Below, piece by piece: positions 17,723 through 26,427 of a stretch of 64,000 bases of DNA; position 1 is the stretch's first letter, and every line of letters starts with the position of its first letter. The stretch comes from Desulfomonilaceae bacterium. GTDB taxonomy: Bacteria; Desulfobacterota; Desulfomonilia; Desulfomonilales; Desulfomonilaceae. The stretch spans positions 7,037 to 71,036 of the forward strand of contig JBAZSD010000023.1 of NCBI GenBank assembly GCA_041662605.1, in the 5' to 3' direction. The translations under genes were made by a program, and so were the position numbers. The notes under the pieces are model-generated. The model made no database searches. It was not told the origin of the DNA and worked only from the letters and a program-made list of their open reading frames with translations.

Positions 17723-20239
17723 ATGGACAATGTCAGAGAAGTTCAAGGAACAGAATTTAATGAACCGGCGATGAACGACGCGCGGTCCAGCATAACAAAA
17801 GATGGCTTGGCCCGGGGGATTCTTGACTACCTCTATTACCAACAGGCCCGGTTGCCTGAATTCGCAACAACAAACGATTGGTATCTCGCTCTCTCTTATG
17901 CGGTCAGGGACCGGCTTGCGGAATCGTGGATAAACACAGCCCGCTCAATATTAGTCCGTCCTGACCTCAAAATAGTCTGCTACCTTTCCGCTGAATTCCT
18001 GATGGGACCCCAGTTGGAAAACGCCATGTTGAGTCTTGGGGTAACTGAGGAGGCCCGTCAGGCTATGGTCATACTTGGCCGGGACCTCGATGAGATCATT
18101 AAACGGGAACAGGAACCAGGTCTGGGCGGTGGTGGTTTGGGTCGACTGGCTGCGTGCTATTTGGACTCATTAGCCTCGCTTGATATTCCTGCTTTCGGTT
18201 TTGGTATCAGGTACGAATTCGGGATATTTGAACAGCAAATAAAAAATGGTTGGCAAATAGAAAAAACAGACAAATGGCTTCATTATGGCAATCCATGGGA
18301 AATCCGCCGCCCGGAGACTGAGTTTGATGTGAAATTCGGAGGGCGCACAGAGTCTTATTTCGACAGCAAAGGTCGTTATACGGTGGAATGGAAACCTGAC
18401 ATCGTCGTAAAGGGAGTAGCCTACGACACCCCCATCCCGGGGTACAAAGCGGAAACAGTAAACGTCTTGAGGCTTTGGACGGCTGAGGCCTGTGAATCTT
18501 TCGATTTTCAGGCGTTCAATGTCGGCAATTATTACGGGGCCGTAGAGGAAAAGGTGCTCTCAGAAACCATTACCAAAATTTTGTACCCCAACGATGAACC
18601 TGTCCAGGGAAAACAGTTGCGGTTATCGCAGCAATATTTTCTCGTGGCCTGCACGCTCAAGAATCTAGTTCAACTGTGTCTTGAACTGGACATCCCTCTG
18701 GAGGAGTTTGACAGGAATTTCGCAATTCAACTGAACGATACTCACCCATCACTGGCAATCCCGGAATTGATGAGAATACTGGTTGATGAGCATATGATGG
18801 ACTGGGACAAAGCATGGGAAATAACTCGGAACTCTTTCGCATACACAAACCATACTCTTTTGCCGGAAGCTTTAGAGAAATGGCCCATATCCCTTTTCAA
18901 CGACTTACTTCCACGACACCTGGAAATAATTTACGAGATCAACATGCGTTTCTTGAGCGAATTGAAACTAAAGTATTCGATAGACGATTTCAGATTGGCT
19001 CGAATGTCCCTGATTGACGAAAGTGGAGAAAGGTACGTCCGCATGGCCAATCTTGCCTGCCTGGGAGGACATGCAATAAACGGTGTCGCTGAATTGCATA
19101 CTGAATTGCTGAAACAGGACACTCTTCGTGACTTTTTCGAATTGTGGCCGGACAAATTTTATAATATCACAAATGGGGTCACTCCCAGACGATGGATAAT
19201 TTTGAGCAACCCAAAACTCGCTGCACTGATTTCCAGCCGTTTCGGGGAAGGATGGATTCGAGAGACTGCCGACAATCTTCCCAGGCTTGCCTCGCTGGCT
19301 GAAGATTCCAATTTCCAAACCGAATGGAGGGAAGTCAAACTCTACAATAAACAGAGGTTGGCCCTGCTAATAGAGGAGCAAGAGGGAATCAGGCTAGACC
19401 CGGAAACCATGTTCGATGTTCAGGTGAAACGTATTCATGAGTATAAACGCCAGCACCTGAATGTCCTGCATATTGTCACACTATACAATAGAATAAAGCG
19501 CGACCCGGGTATTGACCTGACACACAGAACATTCATTTTCGGAGGCAAAGCGGCCCCTTCTTATTTCATGGCAAAGCTCATCATCAAGCTGATAAACTCC
19601 GTGGCCACCGTTATTAACAATGATCCTGATATGGGCGATCGCCTTAAAGTGATTTTCGCGCCGAACTTCAATGTGAAGAATGGGCAGAAAATTTATCCGG
19701 CCGCGGATTTATCCGAACAGATATCCACTGCAGGGAAAGAGGCTTCCGGCACAGGAAACATGAAATTCGCGATGAATGGGGCTTTGACAATTGGAACGCT
19801 GGATGGGGCCAATGTAGAAATTAGGCAGGAAGTCGGAGAGGACAATTTCTTCCTGTTTGGCCTGACTGCCGATCAGATTAGCGCCATAAAGACTAACGGC
19901 TATAATCCAAGGCATTATTATGACAGCAATGAAGAACTGCGTACAGTCGTTAACATGATTGGTTCAGGTTTCTTTTCTGATGGAGACAGGGCAATTTTCA
20001 GACCGTTGATCGATTCCCTATTGTACCACGACGAATATATGGTTTTGGCGGACTATCAGTCATACGTCGATTGCCAGGATCACGTAGCCCGGGTTTTCGT
20101 GGACAAGAACCGGTGGACTCGAATGTCAATCCTGAATACAGCTCGAGCCGGAAAGTTTTCCTCTGATAGGGCGATTGAGGAATATTGCCGACATATTTGG
20201 CATGTCAAACCTATCACTTGGAGTAGTCAGGATGCATAA
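17723..20239 (+). CDS. glgP: Glycogen/starch phosphorylase
   Basis: GlgP releases glucose-1-phosphate from alpha-1,4-glucan using phosphate and pyridoxal phosphate. Signatures include ECLSAEFLMGPQLEN-like text (CYLSAEFLMGPQLEN), GLGGGGLGRLAACY, GWQIEKTDKWLHYG and the PLP-lysine region EASGTGNMKFAMNGALTIGT. At 838 residues it has full length. ATG 17723 follows AGGGGAGG; the open frame extends eight codons upstream to a TTG but without a site. No other glycogen genes are in the window. The enzyme is cytoplasmic. Confidence 0.97.
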   Translation: MDNVREVQGTEFNEPAMNDARSSITKDGLARGILDYLYYQQARLPEFATTNDWYLALSYAVRDRLAESWINTARSILVRPDLKIVCYLSAEFLMGPQLENAMLSLGVTEEARQAMVILGRDLDEIIKREQEPGLGGGGLGRLAACYLDSLASLDIPAFGFGIRYEFGIFEQQIKNGWQIEKTDKWLHYGNPWEIRRPETEFDVKFGGRTESYFDSKGRYTVEWKPDIVVKGVAYDTPIPGYKAETVNVLRLWTAEACESFDFQAFNVGNYYGAVEEKVLSETITKILYPNDEPVQGKQLRLSQQYFLVACTLKNLVQLCLELDIPLEEFDRNFAIQLNDTHPSLAIPELMRILVDEHMMDWDKAWEITRNSFAYTNHTLLPEALEKWPISLFNDLLPRHLEIIYEINMRFLSELKLKYSIDDFRLARMSLIDESGERYVRMANLACLGGHAINGVAELHTELLKQDTLRDFFELWPDKFYNITNGVTPRRWIILSNPKLAALISSRFGEGWIRETADNLPRLASLAEDSNFQTEWREVKLYNKQRLALLIEEQEGIRLDPETMFDVQVKRIHEYKRQHLNVLHIVTLYNRIKRDPGIDLTHRTFIFGGKAAPSYFMAKLIIKLINSVATVINNDPDMGDRLKVIFAPNFNVKNGQKIYPAADLSEQISTAGKEASGTGNMKFAMNGALTIGTLDGANVEIRQEVGEDNFFLFGLTADQISAIKTNGYNPRHYYDSNEELRTVVNMIGSGFFSDGDRAIFRPLIDSLLYHDEYMVLADYQSYVDCQDHVARVFVDKNRWTRMSILNTARAGKFSSDRAIEEYCRHIWHVKPITWSSQDA

Positions 20240-20371
20240 CGCAAAGCTTTCGCAATCGATGGCAGGGGCGGACCTTGGAACCGGCGCTTAACACTTCAGA
20301 AAGGATTTCGGTCTGTTGCGCTGTAGTTCGTCTAATAATAGAATTGAGCGAATGCTAAAAGGAGGCTAATT

Positions 20372-20734
20372 ATGATCGAAGTTCTATCTAAATCCCAAGG
20401 GAAAACTCTCGGAGTGCGTTTAACGGGCAAAGCGACTGATGAAGATTACGAAAAAATCTTTATCCCAGCCTTGGAGAACCTGATCAAAGAGTACGGAAAG
20501 ATCAGGTGTCTTTACTTCATGGACGAGGGCTTCCAGGGTTGGGAACTAGGCGCGATGTGGGACGACGCCAAATTTGGGATCAAACACAAGAGTGATTTTG
20601 AGAAGATCGCTGTTGTAGGCGGCCCCAAGTGGGCCGAATGGTGTACGAAGATAGCGTCGCATTTAGTTGCAGCCGAAATAAAGACTTACCCCGCTGATCA
20701 ACTTGATGACGCATGGAGTTGGGTCCAGGCTTGA
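20372..20734 (+). CDS. SpoIIAA-like (STAS-related) protein
   Basis: This 120-residue protein fits the SpoIIAA-like family: an opening MIEVLSKSQGKTLGVRLTGKAT, then IRCLYFMDEGFQGWELGAMWDD and a late PADQLDDAWSWV. The fold resembles STAS anti-anti-sigma domains, but the phosphorylated Ser/Thr site of true SpoIIAA is not obvious. It starts behind AAAGGAGG and appears monocistronic. Function is unknown; such proteins are common in environmental proteobacteria. Confidence 0.82.
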   Translation: MIEVLSKSQGKTLGVRLTGKATDEDYEKIFIPALENLIKEYGKIRCLYFMDEGFQGWELGAMWDDAKFGIKHKSDFEKIAVVGGPKWAEWCTKIASHLVAAEIKTYPADQLDDAWSWVQA

Positions 20735-21126
20735 GCCACCATGGCGTTCGGAGGGGATGCCAGTCTTATAGCTCACGTGCTTGGCGTTCCAGTTCTGGGC
20801 CATCAATTTCAGAGACGTTGAGTTGCGCATGGCCCTCCGTGGAGGGTTTGAGAGTAAGGTTAAGAGAGCCCTGCGCAATCTCATGGAGATGTTTTTTCAG
20901 CGAGCCTTAGGTGATGGCAAATTCCTCTTCTCATTCCTAGTCCCAATCAGGTGTTGAAAGATAAAAGCCTCTTGCTCAAAATATTCCATCCTATCATGAC
21001 ACCGAAGGTGTGATCCTCTTACGTTAATAAATTTTGAAGGGTTGAATCCAGAAAAGAGTTGACATTGGTGAAATTCTGCGGTTAGGCTATTGCCAATAGT
21101 TGGCATTAGCAATAGATGAGGTCTGA
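20735..21126. other. Intergenic region upstream of the PerR-like gene
   Basis: No intact gene is evident in this 392-bp gap. Its right end holds the promoter and operator listed separately. On the minus strand, 20766-20900 reads 44 codons with protein-like composition (ELERQAREL at the end) but begins at CTG with no ATG, GTG or TTG, so it is at most a decayed fragment. Confidence 0.5.
21059..21115 (+). promoter_or_regulatory. Promoter and PerR/Fur-type operator of the Fur-family gene
   Basis: TTGACA at 21059-21064 and TAGGCT at 21083-21088, with an 18-bp spacer, form a plausible sigma-70 promoter. TGCCAATAGTTGGCA (21091-21105) is a 15-bp inverted repeat matching at 6 of 7 positions in the 7-1-7 layout of PerR boxes. 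It is nested in a wider repeat, CTATTGC (21087-21093) and GCAATAG (21109-21115). The operator covers the expected start of transcription, which suits autorepression. Confidence 0.6.
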
Positions 21127-21525
21127 ATGCAAGCAAACGTAAATCGTAGAATGACTAAACAACGCCGAATTATTGTGGAGGAGTTGAAAAAAGTCACCTC
21201 TCACCCCACGGCGGACCACCTTCATCAAATGGTCAGGAAGCGACTTCCCAAAATCAGCCTTTCAACCGTGTACCGCAATCTTGAGACTTTGTCCGCTGAA
21301 GGAGTGATCCTGAAAATGGATGTAGCGGGAACTCAGAAGCGCTTCGATGGGACAGTTGAAAGCCATTACCATATTCGTTGCAGTCGGTGCGGGAGAGTCG
21401 ATGACGTCCACATGGAACCGATAAATGAAATCGAAGAGATAGCCCGAAGGCGTTCAAACTATCATTCCGTATCACACGTCATAGAGTTTACTGGAATATG
21501 TCCTGAATGTTATAGCCGAGGCTGA
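21127..21525 (+). CDS. Fur-family regulator, PerR-like
   Basis: The protein (132 residues) has a Fur winged helix (~10-80: TKQRRIIVEEL, HPTADHLHQMVRK, ISLSTVYRNLETL) and a dimer/metal domain (~85-130). The HYHIRCSRCGRVDDV and CPECYS segments give two CxxC pairs for structural zinc. Predicted sensory residues (His in RFDGTVESHYHI, Asp in RVDDV) fit PerR better than Fur, but discrimination from sequence is imperfect. It is preceded by its own palindromic operator and followed 58 bp later by cydA. Peroxide-responsive control of the oxygen-scavenging oxidase is an inference from this context. Confidence 0.85.
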   Translation: MQANVNRRMTKQRRIIVEELKKVTSHPTADHLHQMVRKRLPKISLSTVYRNLETLSAEGVILKMDVAGTQKRFDGTVESHYHIRCSRCGRVDDVHMEPINEIEEIARRRSNYHSVSHVIEFTGICPECYSRG

Positions 21526-21583
21526 CCAGTAGCCGGTTTTCAGCGCAATAGACCTGTAATTCAGAAAGGAGGTTTTTCATCTA

Positions 21584-22903
21584 ATGGACGCTTTGATGCT
21601 CTCACGTCTGCAATTTGCAGTTGCGACCTATTTCCATTTTCTCTTTGTGCCGCTCACCCTGGGACTCTCCATTTTGGTGGCGATTATGGAGACTCAATAT
21701 CTGAGGACCGGCATAGAAGAATACAAGAGGATGACCAAATTCTGGGGCAAGTTGTTCGTCATCAACTTCGCCATAGGGGTGGTCACCGGAATAACCCTGG
21801 AATTTCAGTTCGGAACAAATTGGTCACGGTATTCGAAATATGTTGGTGATATATTCGGCTCCCTTCTCGCCATAGAAGCCACCGCCGCGTTTTTCCTTGA
21901 ATCCACTTTCATAGGCGCATGGGTATTCGGATGGAAAAAACTTTCTCCCAAGGCCCATGTGGTATGCATCTGGCTAGTCGCCGCGGCCTCAAACATCTCC
22001 GCCTACTGGATTCTTGTAGCGAATTCCTGGATGCAGCATCCAGTGGGGTATGTGATTAGAAACGGCCGGGCGGAGCTAGACGATTTCTGGGCAATTATCT
22101 CACAACCTTACGCAATTTTGATGTATCTTCATGTTTTGAGCGCCGCTTACATACTTGCGGGTTTCTTTGTCATGGGAGTGAGCGCTTATCATCTTATCAG
22201 AGGAAAAGAACTTTCCTTTTTCAAGAGATCGTTCAGGATAGCCGCTACTTTTGCTGTGATCTTTGCCTTGGCCGAAATCCTCATTGGAGATTTTCATGGC
22301 AAGGAAATGGTGAAGTCTCAGCCGACCAAGGCGGCCGCTTCTGAGGCTGTATGGGAAACGACCAAAGGGGCTCCGATGTATCTGTTTTCAGTCCCTGATG
22401 AAGCGAACGAGAGAAACAGTGTAGAAATATTGGGCATTCCCAAGCTTTTGAGTTGGGTTGCCACAGGTGACTCGGAAGGCGTTTACAAAGGTTTGAAAGA
22501 GTGGCCAAAAGAAGAACGGCCACCAGTGGCGATCACATTCTGGTCATTCAGGATCATGGTCGGGCTAGGTATGCTGTTCGCGTTACTTAGCGTCATAGCA
22601 TGGCTGAAACGCAAAAATCCTGAAAAGAGTCCGGGTTTCCTGAGATTACTGATTTATTGCACTCCTCTTCCCTACATCGCAATAACCCTGGGATGGACGG
22701 TCACCGAGGTCGGGCGCCAGCCATGGATAGTTTATGGAATGATGAAAACGGCGGACGCTGCTTCACCCGTTAGCGCATCTCAGGTAGGAGTGTCTTTAAT
22801 AGCTTTTGTGGTTGTCTATTCTTTGTTGGGGATCGCCTGTTATTATCTGATTTTCAAGAACGCCCGTAAAGGGCCTGATCCTATAACTGCGGTGGGCCGC
22901 TAG
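21584..22903 (+). CDS. cydA: Cytochrome bd ubiquinol oxidase subunit I
   Basis: CydA carries the three hemes and the quinol site of cytochrome bd, a membrane terminal oxidase with high oxygen affinity that protects anaerobes. Present are the N-terminal LSRLQFAVATYFHFLFVPL with the b595/d-ligand His, GVVTGITLEFQFGTNWS, NSWMQHPVGYVI, and the C-terminal GRQPW signature (TEVGRQPWIVYG). At 439 residues it has the short Q-loop form. About nine membrane segments are visible. It has an AAAGGAGG ribosome site and is followed 17 bp later by cydB. Confidence 0.96.
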   Translation: MDALMLSRLQFAVATYFHFLFVPLTLGLSILVAIMETQYLRTGIEEYKRMTKFWGKLFVINFAIGVVTGITLEFQFGTNWSRYSKYVGDIFGSLLAIEATAAFFLESTFIGAWVFGWKKLSPKAHVVCIWLVAAASNISAYWILVANSWMQHPVGYVIRNGRAELDDFWAIISQPYAILMYLHVLSAAYILAGFFVMGVSAYHLIRGKELSFFKRSFRIAATFAVIFALAEILIGDFHGKEMVKSQPTKAAASEAVWETTKGAPMYLFSVPDEANERNSVEILGIPKLLSWVATGDSEGVYKGLKEWPKEERPPVAITFWSFRIMVGLGMLFALLSVIAWLKRKNPEKSPGFLRLLIYCTPLPYIAITLGWTVTEVGRQPWIVYGMMKTADAASPVSASQVGVSLIAFVVVYSLLGIACYYLIFKNARKGPDPITAVGR

Positions 22904-22920
22904 GAAAGGGGGAGGACGCT

Positions 22921-23946
22921 ATGTTGGAGACAATCTGGTTTTTACTGTGGGGTATTCTTTGGGCTGTTTACTTTATGCTTGACGGCTTTGATCTTGGGTT
23001 GGGAACTCTTGCCCCGTTCATCGCTTCTAACGAAAATGAAAAAAGAGTGATTTACAATTCGATGGGTCCTTTTTGGGACGCGAATGAAGTTTGGTTGATT
23101 ACAGCGGGCGGAGTCACTTTTGCGGCTTTTCCGACTACTTATGCGGTTATGTTCAGCGCTCTATATACGCCTCTATTGTTGTTACTGTTCGCCTTGATAC
23201 TCAGGGCGGTAGCCCTGGAATTCAGGAGCAAGGTGGACGACGAAGGGTGGAAAAAACTGTGGGATGTGTGTCTTTTTGTAGGCAGTTTTGTGCCGTCCCT
23301 TTTGTTGGGTGTAGCGTTCGCGAACATCTTTAAGGGAATACCTGTGGACGGCGAAGGAGTGTTCCACGGGAATCTGTTCACCTTGCTAAATCCCTACGGA
23401 CTCTTAGGCGGAATCCTGTTCACGCTCCTCTTTCTCGTTCACGGAGCGTTATGGCTAGCAATCAAATCCGAGGGAACCCTTGAGAAAAAAGCGGCCAAAG
23501 CGGCGTCGGGACTATGGATTATCTTATTGGTTGTCGCTGTGGCGTTCCTTGTGGCCACCTGGTTTGCGACAAGCCTGTACGTAAATTATCTCAACTCTCC
23601 GGCGCTTATGGTCATTCCACTGGTGACTGTTCTGGCTCTGTTAGGAACAAGGCTGTTTATTGGAAAAAAGGCTTACTGGACAGCATGGTTCTCCTCAAGT
23701 CTGACAATTGTTGGGGCCACTCTGTTTGGAGTGGTTGGATTGTATCCAAACCTTTTCCCTTCGAGCCTTGATCCCGCATATAGTCTCACAATTTTTAACT
23801 CCTCTTCCAGCCCGCTTACCCTCAAGATCATGCTGGGAGTGGCGCTAACCTTTGTGCCGATAGTAATAGCGTATCAGGTCTGGAGTTACTATGTCTTCAG
23901 AGACAAGGTGACAAAAGAAGATTTGGCCTCTGACGAAGCCTACTGA
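22921..23946 (+). CDS. cydB: Cytochrome bd ubiquinol oxidase subunit II
   Basis: CydB is the structural partner of CydA in the inner membrane. The N-terminus contains the family signature MLDGFDLGLGTLAPF, followed by GPFWDANEVWLITAGG, and eight or so hydrophobic segments run through the 341 residues. It is translationally close to cydA, with GGGGGAGGA before its ATG. There is no CydX-like small subunit recognisable after it; the next gene is on the opposite strand. Confidence 0.95.
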   Translation: MLETIWFLLWGILWAVYFMLDGFDLGLGTLAPFIASNENEKRVIYNSMGPFWDANEVWLITAGGVTFAAFPTTYAVMFSALYTPLLLLLFALILRAVALEFRSKVDDEGWKKLWDVCLFVGSFVPSLLLGVAFANIFKGIPVDGEGVFHGNLFTLLNPYGLLGGILFTLLFLVHGALWLAIKSEGTLEKKAAKAASGLWIILLVVAVAFLVATWFATSLYVNYLNSPALMVIPLVTVLALLGTRLFIGKKAYWTAWFSSSLTIVGATLFGVVGLYPNLFPSSLDPAYSLTIFNSSSSPLTLKIMLGVALTFVPIVIAYQVWSYYVFRDKVTKEDLASDEAY

Positions 23947-24074
23947 TTATTCGCCAGGAGTAAAGGGCCTCAAGTCCTTCCAATTTGAGGGGCTTGGGGC
24001 GCCTTACCGGACGATGCGACAGTCTAGCCCATTTGTAGGCGCCAATCTCATTTTCGAGACTTCATCTCCACAAC

Positions 24075-24479
24075 TTACACGAATATCATCAGGTTTCCGT
24101 CTTTCAATTCAGTGCGATAAACCTTAACGGGTTTGGATGTAGGGCCTGTGAGGTTGGTCCCGTTGTAGTCAAAAGTAGAATGGTTGAGGCTACAACACCT
24201 GAGAACACTTTTTCCTGGAACAGGATCCAGCTTTCGCCCGAAATGGGAGCAGCGATTCGAAAAACTGTGATAATTACCGTCACCGTCACGAACGACCAGA
24301 ACAGGGGTTTCAAGGCCTTTGCCTGAAAGGAATACAGCCCCTCCGGGCTGTTGCAGTTCGGGGATTTGGTCGACCTTTATCGTGGCCTTGTTTTCTTCCA
24401 GACGCCAAAACTCCGGACTCAACGGTTTGGTTTTTGATACGCCCGCTACGGCTTTCAGAAAATCCAGGATGACAGACAT
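24075..24479 (-). CDS. Rieske 2Fe-2S domain protein with an altered second ligand motif
   Basis: This 134-residue single-domain protein has the Rieske layout: a first motif NRCSHFGRKLD (C77-x-H79) and a second RCCSLNHSTFDY. The usual second motif is CxxH followed by Gly. Here C96 is followed by S-L-N-H, so Asn stands at the normal histidine place and His100 is one residue later. A functional cluster would need C96-xxx-H100 or another rearrangement. It lacks a membrane anchor and resembles soluble ferredoxin-type Rieske proteins. It is downstream of the discoidin-domain gene on the same strand. Confidence 0.7.
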   Translation of the reverse strand: MSVILDFLKAVAGVSKTKPLSPEFWRLEENKATIKVDQIPELQQPGGAVFLSGKGLETPVLVVRDGDGNYHSFSNRCSHFGRKLDPVPGKSVLRCCSLNHSTFDYNGTNLTGPTSKPVKVYRTELKDGNLMIFV

Positions 24480-24555
24480 AGAATGATCTCCCCTCTCAAG
24501 ATTCTTATTATATGGTGGTTCGGCTTCGCCTCACATTCCATCCCGCTTCTTGACC

Positions 24556-26199
24556 TTATTCCCGGCTATCCCAATTCATAGCCCATCCATGAAGCTCAGT
24601 TTGGGACCCGGAGCCAGATGTGACGCGGACTCTGATAGCTCCCTGTAAGTTATCAAGATCCGACATCGACGCCGTGCGCAATTCGAGTTCCTCAGAGATA
24701 GACGCTCTTTTCACCGGTTCAGGAAATTCTATCCACGCCCATGGGGCATCTCCAATACTAAAGTAAAATTTCAGATCAGTATTCAATTTTTTTACGAGTA
24801 TCGAGCCAATAACCCCCGTAACAGCCTCCGCAGATTCGAAAGCCTGGCTGATAAGATCCATTCCCTGCCCAAGTTCGTCATATGTAAAAGATAAGCTTCC
24901 CAGCAGGGGAACTTCGAGGTCCGGACCGGCTTTCAAACCGGCTGCGACGGACAGGGTTCCAGGAACAAACACGTCAGGGACAAGGTTGGTTGCGTTTATG
25001 AATAATTGCCCATCCATTTGGTTTTCGGGGAACGCCAGGGCCATCGTCAGCGCCTCAACCCTACTATTTGAGACAGAGTCCCTCCATATCTCGCCATTGT
25101 CCCGATACATCCATGATGCGGATTCTACCTTCGCGATTTCCTTCCAGACGCTTCCATTCCATATCTTCCATGCTTCAAAGTCTGACCCGTGATTGAAACA
25201 AAGCGCATAGAAAATATTTGATGATCCTGGAGTGGCGCCGTCAGCCGAAATATTGGTGACTGACTTCCAGTTTGAAGTGGGAACACTTGAGACGCAGGCC
25301 ACCTGAACTGAATTCGGGATCGTGTATTGCGCTTCGACCAATTTGAGCTGGCTGAGGCTGGTGAGACCGACACCCCACGAACCGGTAATCTTCAACTGAT
25401 AAAGACGGTAAGCCATAGAGTTTTCGAAAGTGAGGTAATCACTCCATGCGCTAGAACCTAGCTCTGGAAAATCGAGCCTTGAATCAAGCGTATGCCATGT
25501 AACGTCATCGTTGGATCCCAATAATTGAAAATTCCTGGGGGACGCGACGTAGGCTGGGTCCGACGCGTTACGGGAAAGAATGCGATATTTGTTGATCACC
25601 ATAGCCTCGTCTTCCCCGAGATCTATCTTGATCCATTGGGGGGATACTTCACTTGCGGACGATGTAGCAATCCAGCACTGATCCGGGTCCGTGGTATGTT
25701 CTTCATTTTGGTCGAACACGCGCCACGCTGGGCAATTCGGTGAAACGTATTCACTTGAAGCGCTGGCGCCAAGTGGAATAGGGGATAAATTGCCAACCAT
25801 AGCCGGCGTAGCGTAATCGGTTCCACTATTTGAAGCTCCACTTGAGACCGGAGTTTTCTTTAAGCTAAGCCCGTCATCTGTAACCGAAAGGTTATTGGGA
25901 TCCGACATTTCAATGTTTGATGTCCCATTAAATTCAATCAGTTTGGTCAGGCCGGTTGGTCCCGGAACCTCAGAAAAATATCTGCCTGACTCGGAATAAC
26001 GAGCTGTGGACAAACACAAATCCACGCCCATGTCATCCTGAAAAGTATCCACGAAACCATCATGCATTGACATACCTGTGTGACCATGCTCGGTCAGGTT
26101 GTTCATGAACAATAGATGAAGATTCGCTCTTATGTCGTTGATCTGCTCAGTGAGTGGTTGGATCTCTCTATTGGGGAAAACTCCCGCCATAAAAGTCAT
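24556..26199 (-). CDS. Discoidin (F5/8 type C)-domain protein, tail-fibre-like composition
   Basis: ATG 26199 follows an AGGAGG site, preferred over a TTG 15 bases earlier. Residues ~145-290 form a discoidin-like domain that usually binds carbohydrate (GASASSEYVSPNCPAWRVFD, then WIKIDLGED and YRLYQLKITGSWG). The first ~100 residues (INDIRANLHLLFMNN; LTEHGHTGMSMHDG) and the repeated beta-rich C-terminal half resemble phage or contractile-tail fibre proteins. There is no signal peptide. It stands alone, without other phage genes. Function is unknown; surface or phage-like binding is inference. Confidence 0.6.
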   Translation of the reverse strand: MTFMAGVFPNREIQPLTEQINDIRANLHLLFMNNLTEHGHTGMSMHDGFVDTFQDDMGVDLCLSTARYSESGRYFSEVPGPTGLTKLIEFNGTSNIEMSDPNNLSVTDDGLSLKKTPVSSGASNSGTDYATPAMVGNLSPIPLGASASSEYVSPNCPAWRVFDQNEEHTTDPDQCWIATSSASEVSPQWIKIDLGEDEAMVINKYRILSRNASDPAYVASPRNFQLLGSNDDVTWHTLDSRLDFPELGSSAWSDYLTFENSMAYRLYQLKITGSWGVGLTSLSQLKLVEAQYTIPNSVQVACVSSVPTSNWKSVTNISADGATPGSSNIFYALCFNHGSDFEAWKIWNGSVWKEIAKVESASWMYRDNGEIWRDSVSNSRVEALTMALAFPENQMDGQLFINATNLVPDVFVPGTLSVAAGLKAGPDLEVPLLGSLSFTYDELGQGMDLISQAFESAEAVTGVIGSILVKKLNTDLKFYFSIGDAPWAWIEFPEPVKRASISEELELRTASMSDLDNLQGAIRVRVTSGSGSQTELHGWAMNWDSRE

Positions 26200-26348
26200 G
26201 TTCCCTCCTGACAATTAGAATGTTTCAGAAACAGGTGGAATTGTGATCAAACCGGCACGGATAAGATACTTCGGTTGGTAATACTCATTTTCAGATTGTA
26301 ACGTTTATCGGGGCCGTGTCAATTGATGGATCAAAAACTTCGGCAATA

Positions 26349-26373
26349 AAAAATGGCGGCCTTTTTGCCGCCA
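26349..26373 (-). terminator. Rho-independent terminator of the M18 aminopeptidase gene
   Basis: TGGCGGC / GCCGCCA forms a 7-bp GC-rich stem with a six-base loop. On the minus strand it is followed by TTTTTTATTG, a classic U-run, 55 bp past the stop of the aminopeptidase gene. Confidence 0.85.
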
Positions 26374-26427
26374 CCAGTAATGTTTTTCAATACGAGGTAG
26401 GACCGAACGGGAATGATGTTTGACTTT

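Noticed and set aside
24556..26199. Prophage
   Set aside because: A single fibre-like gene with no capsid, portal, terminase or integrase nearby is not enough.
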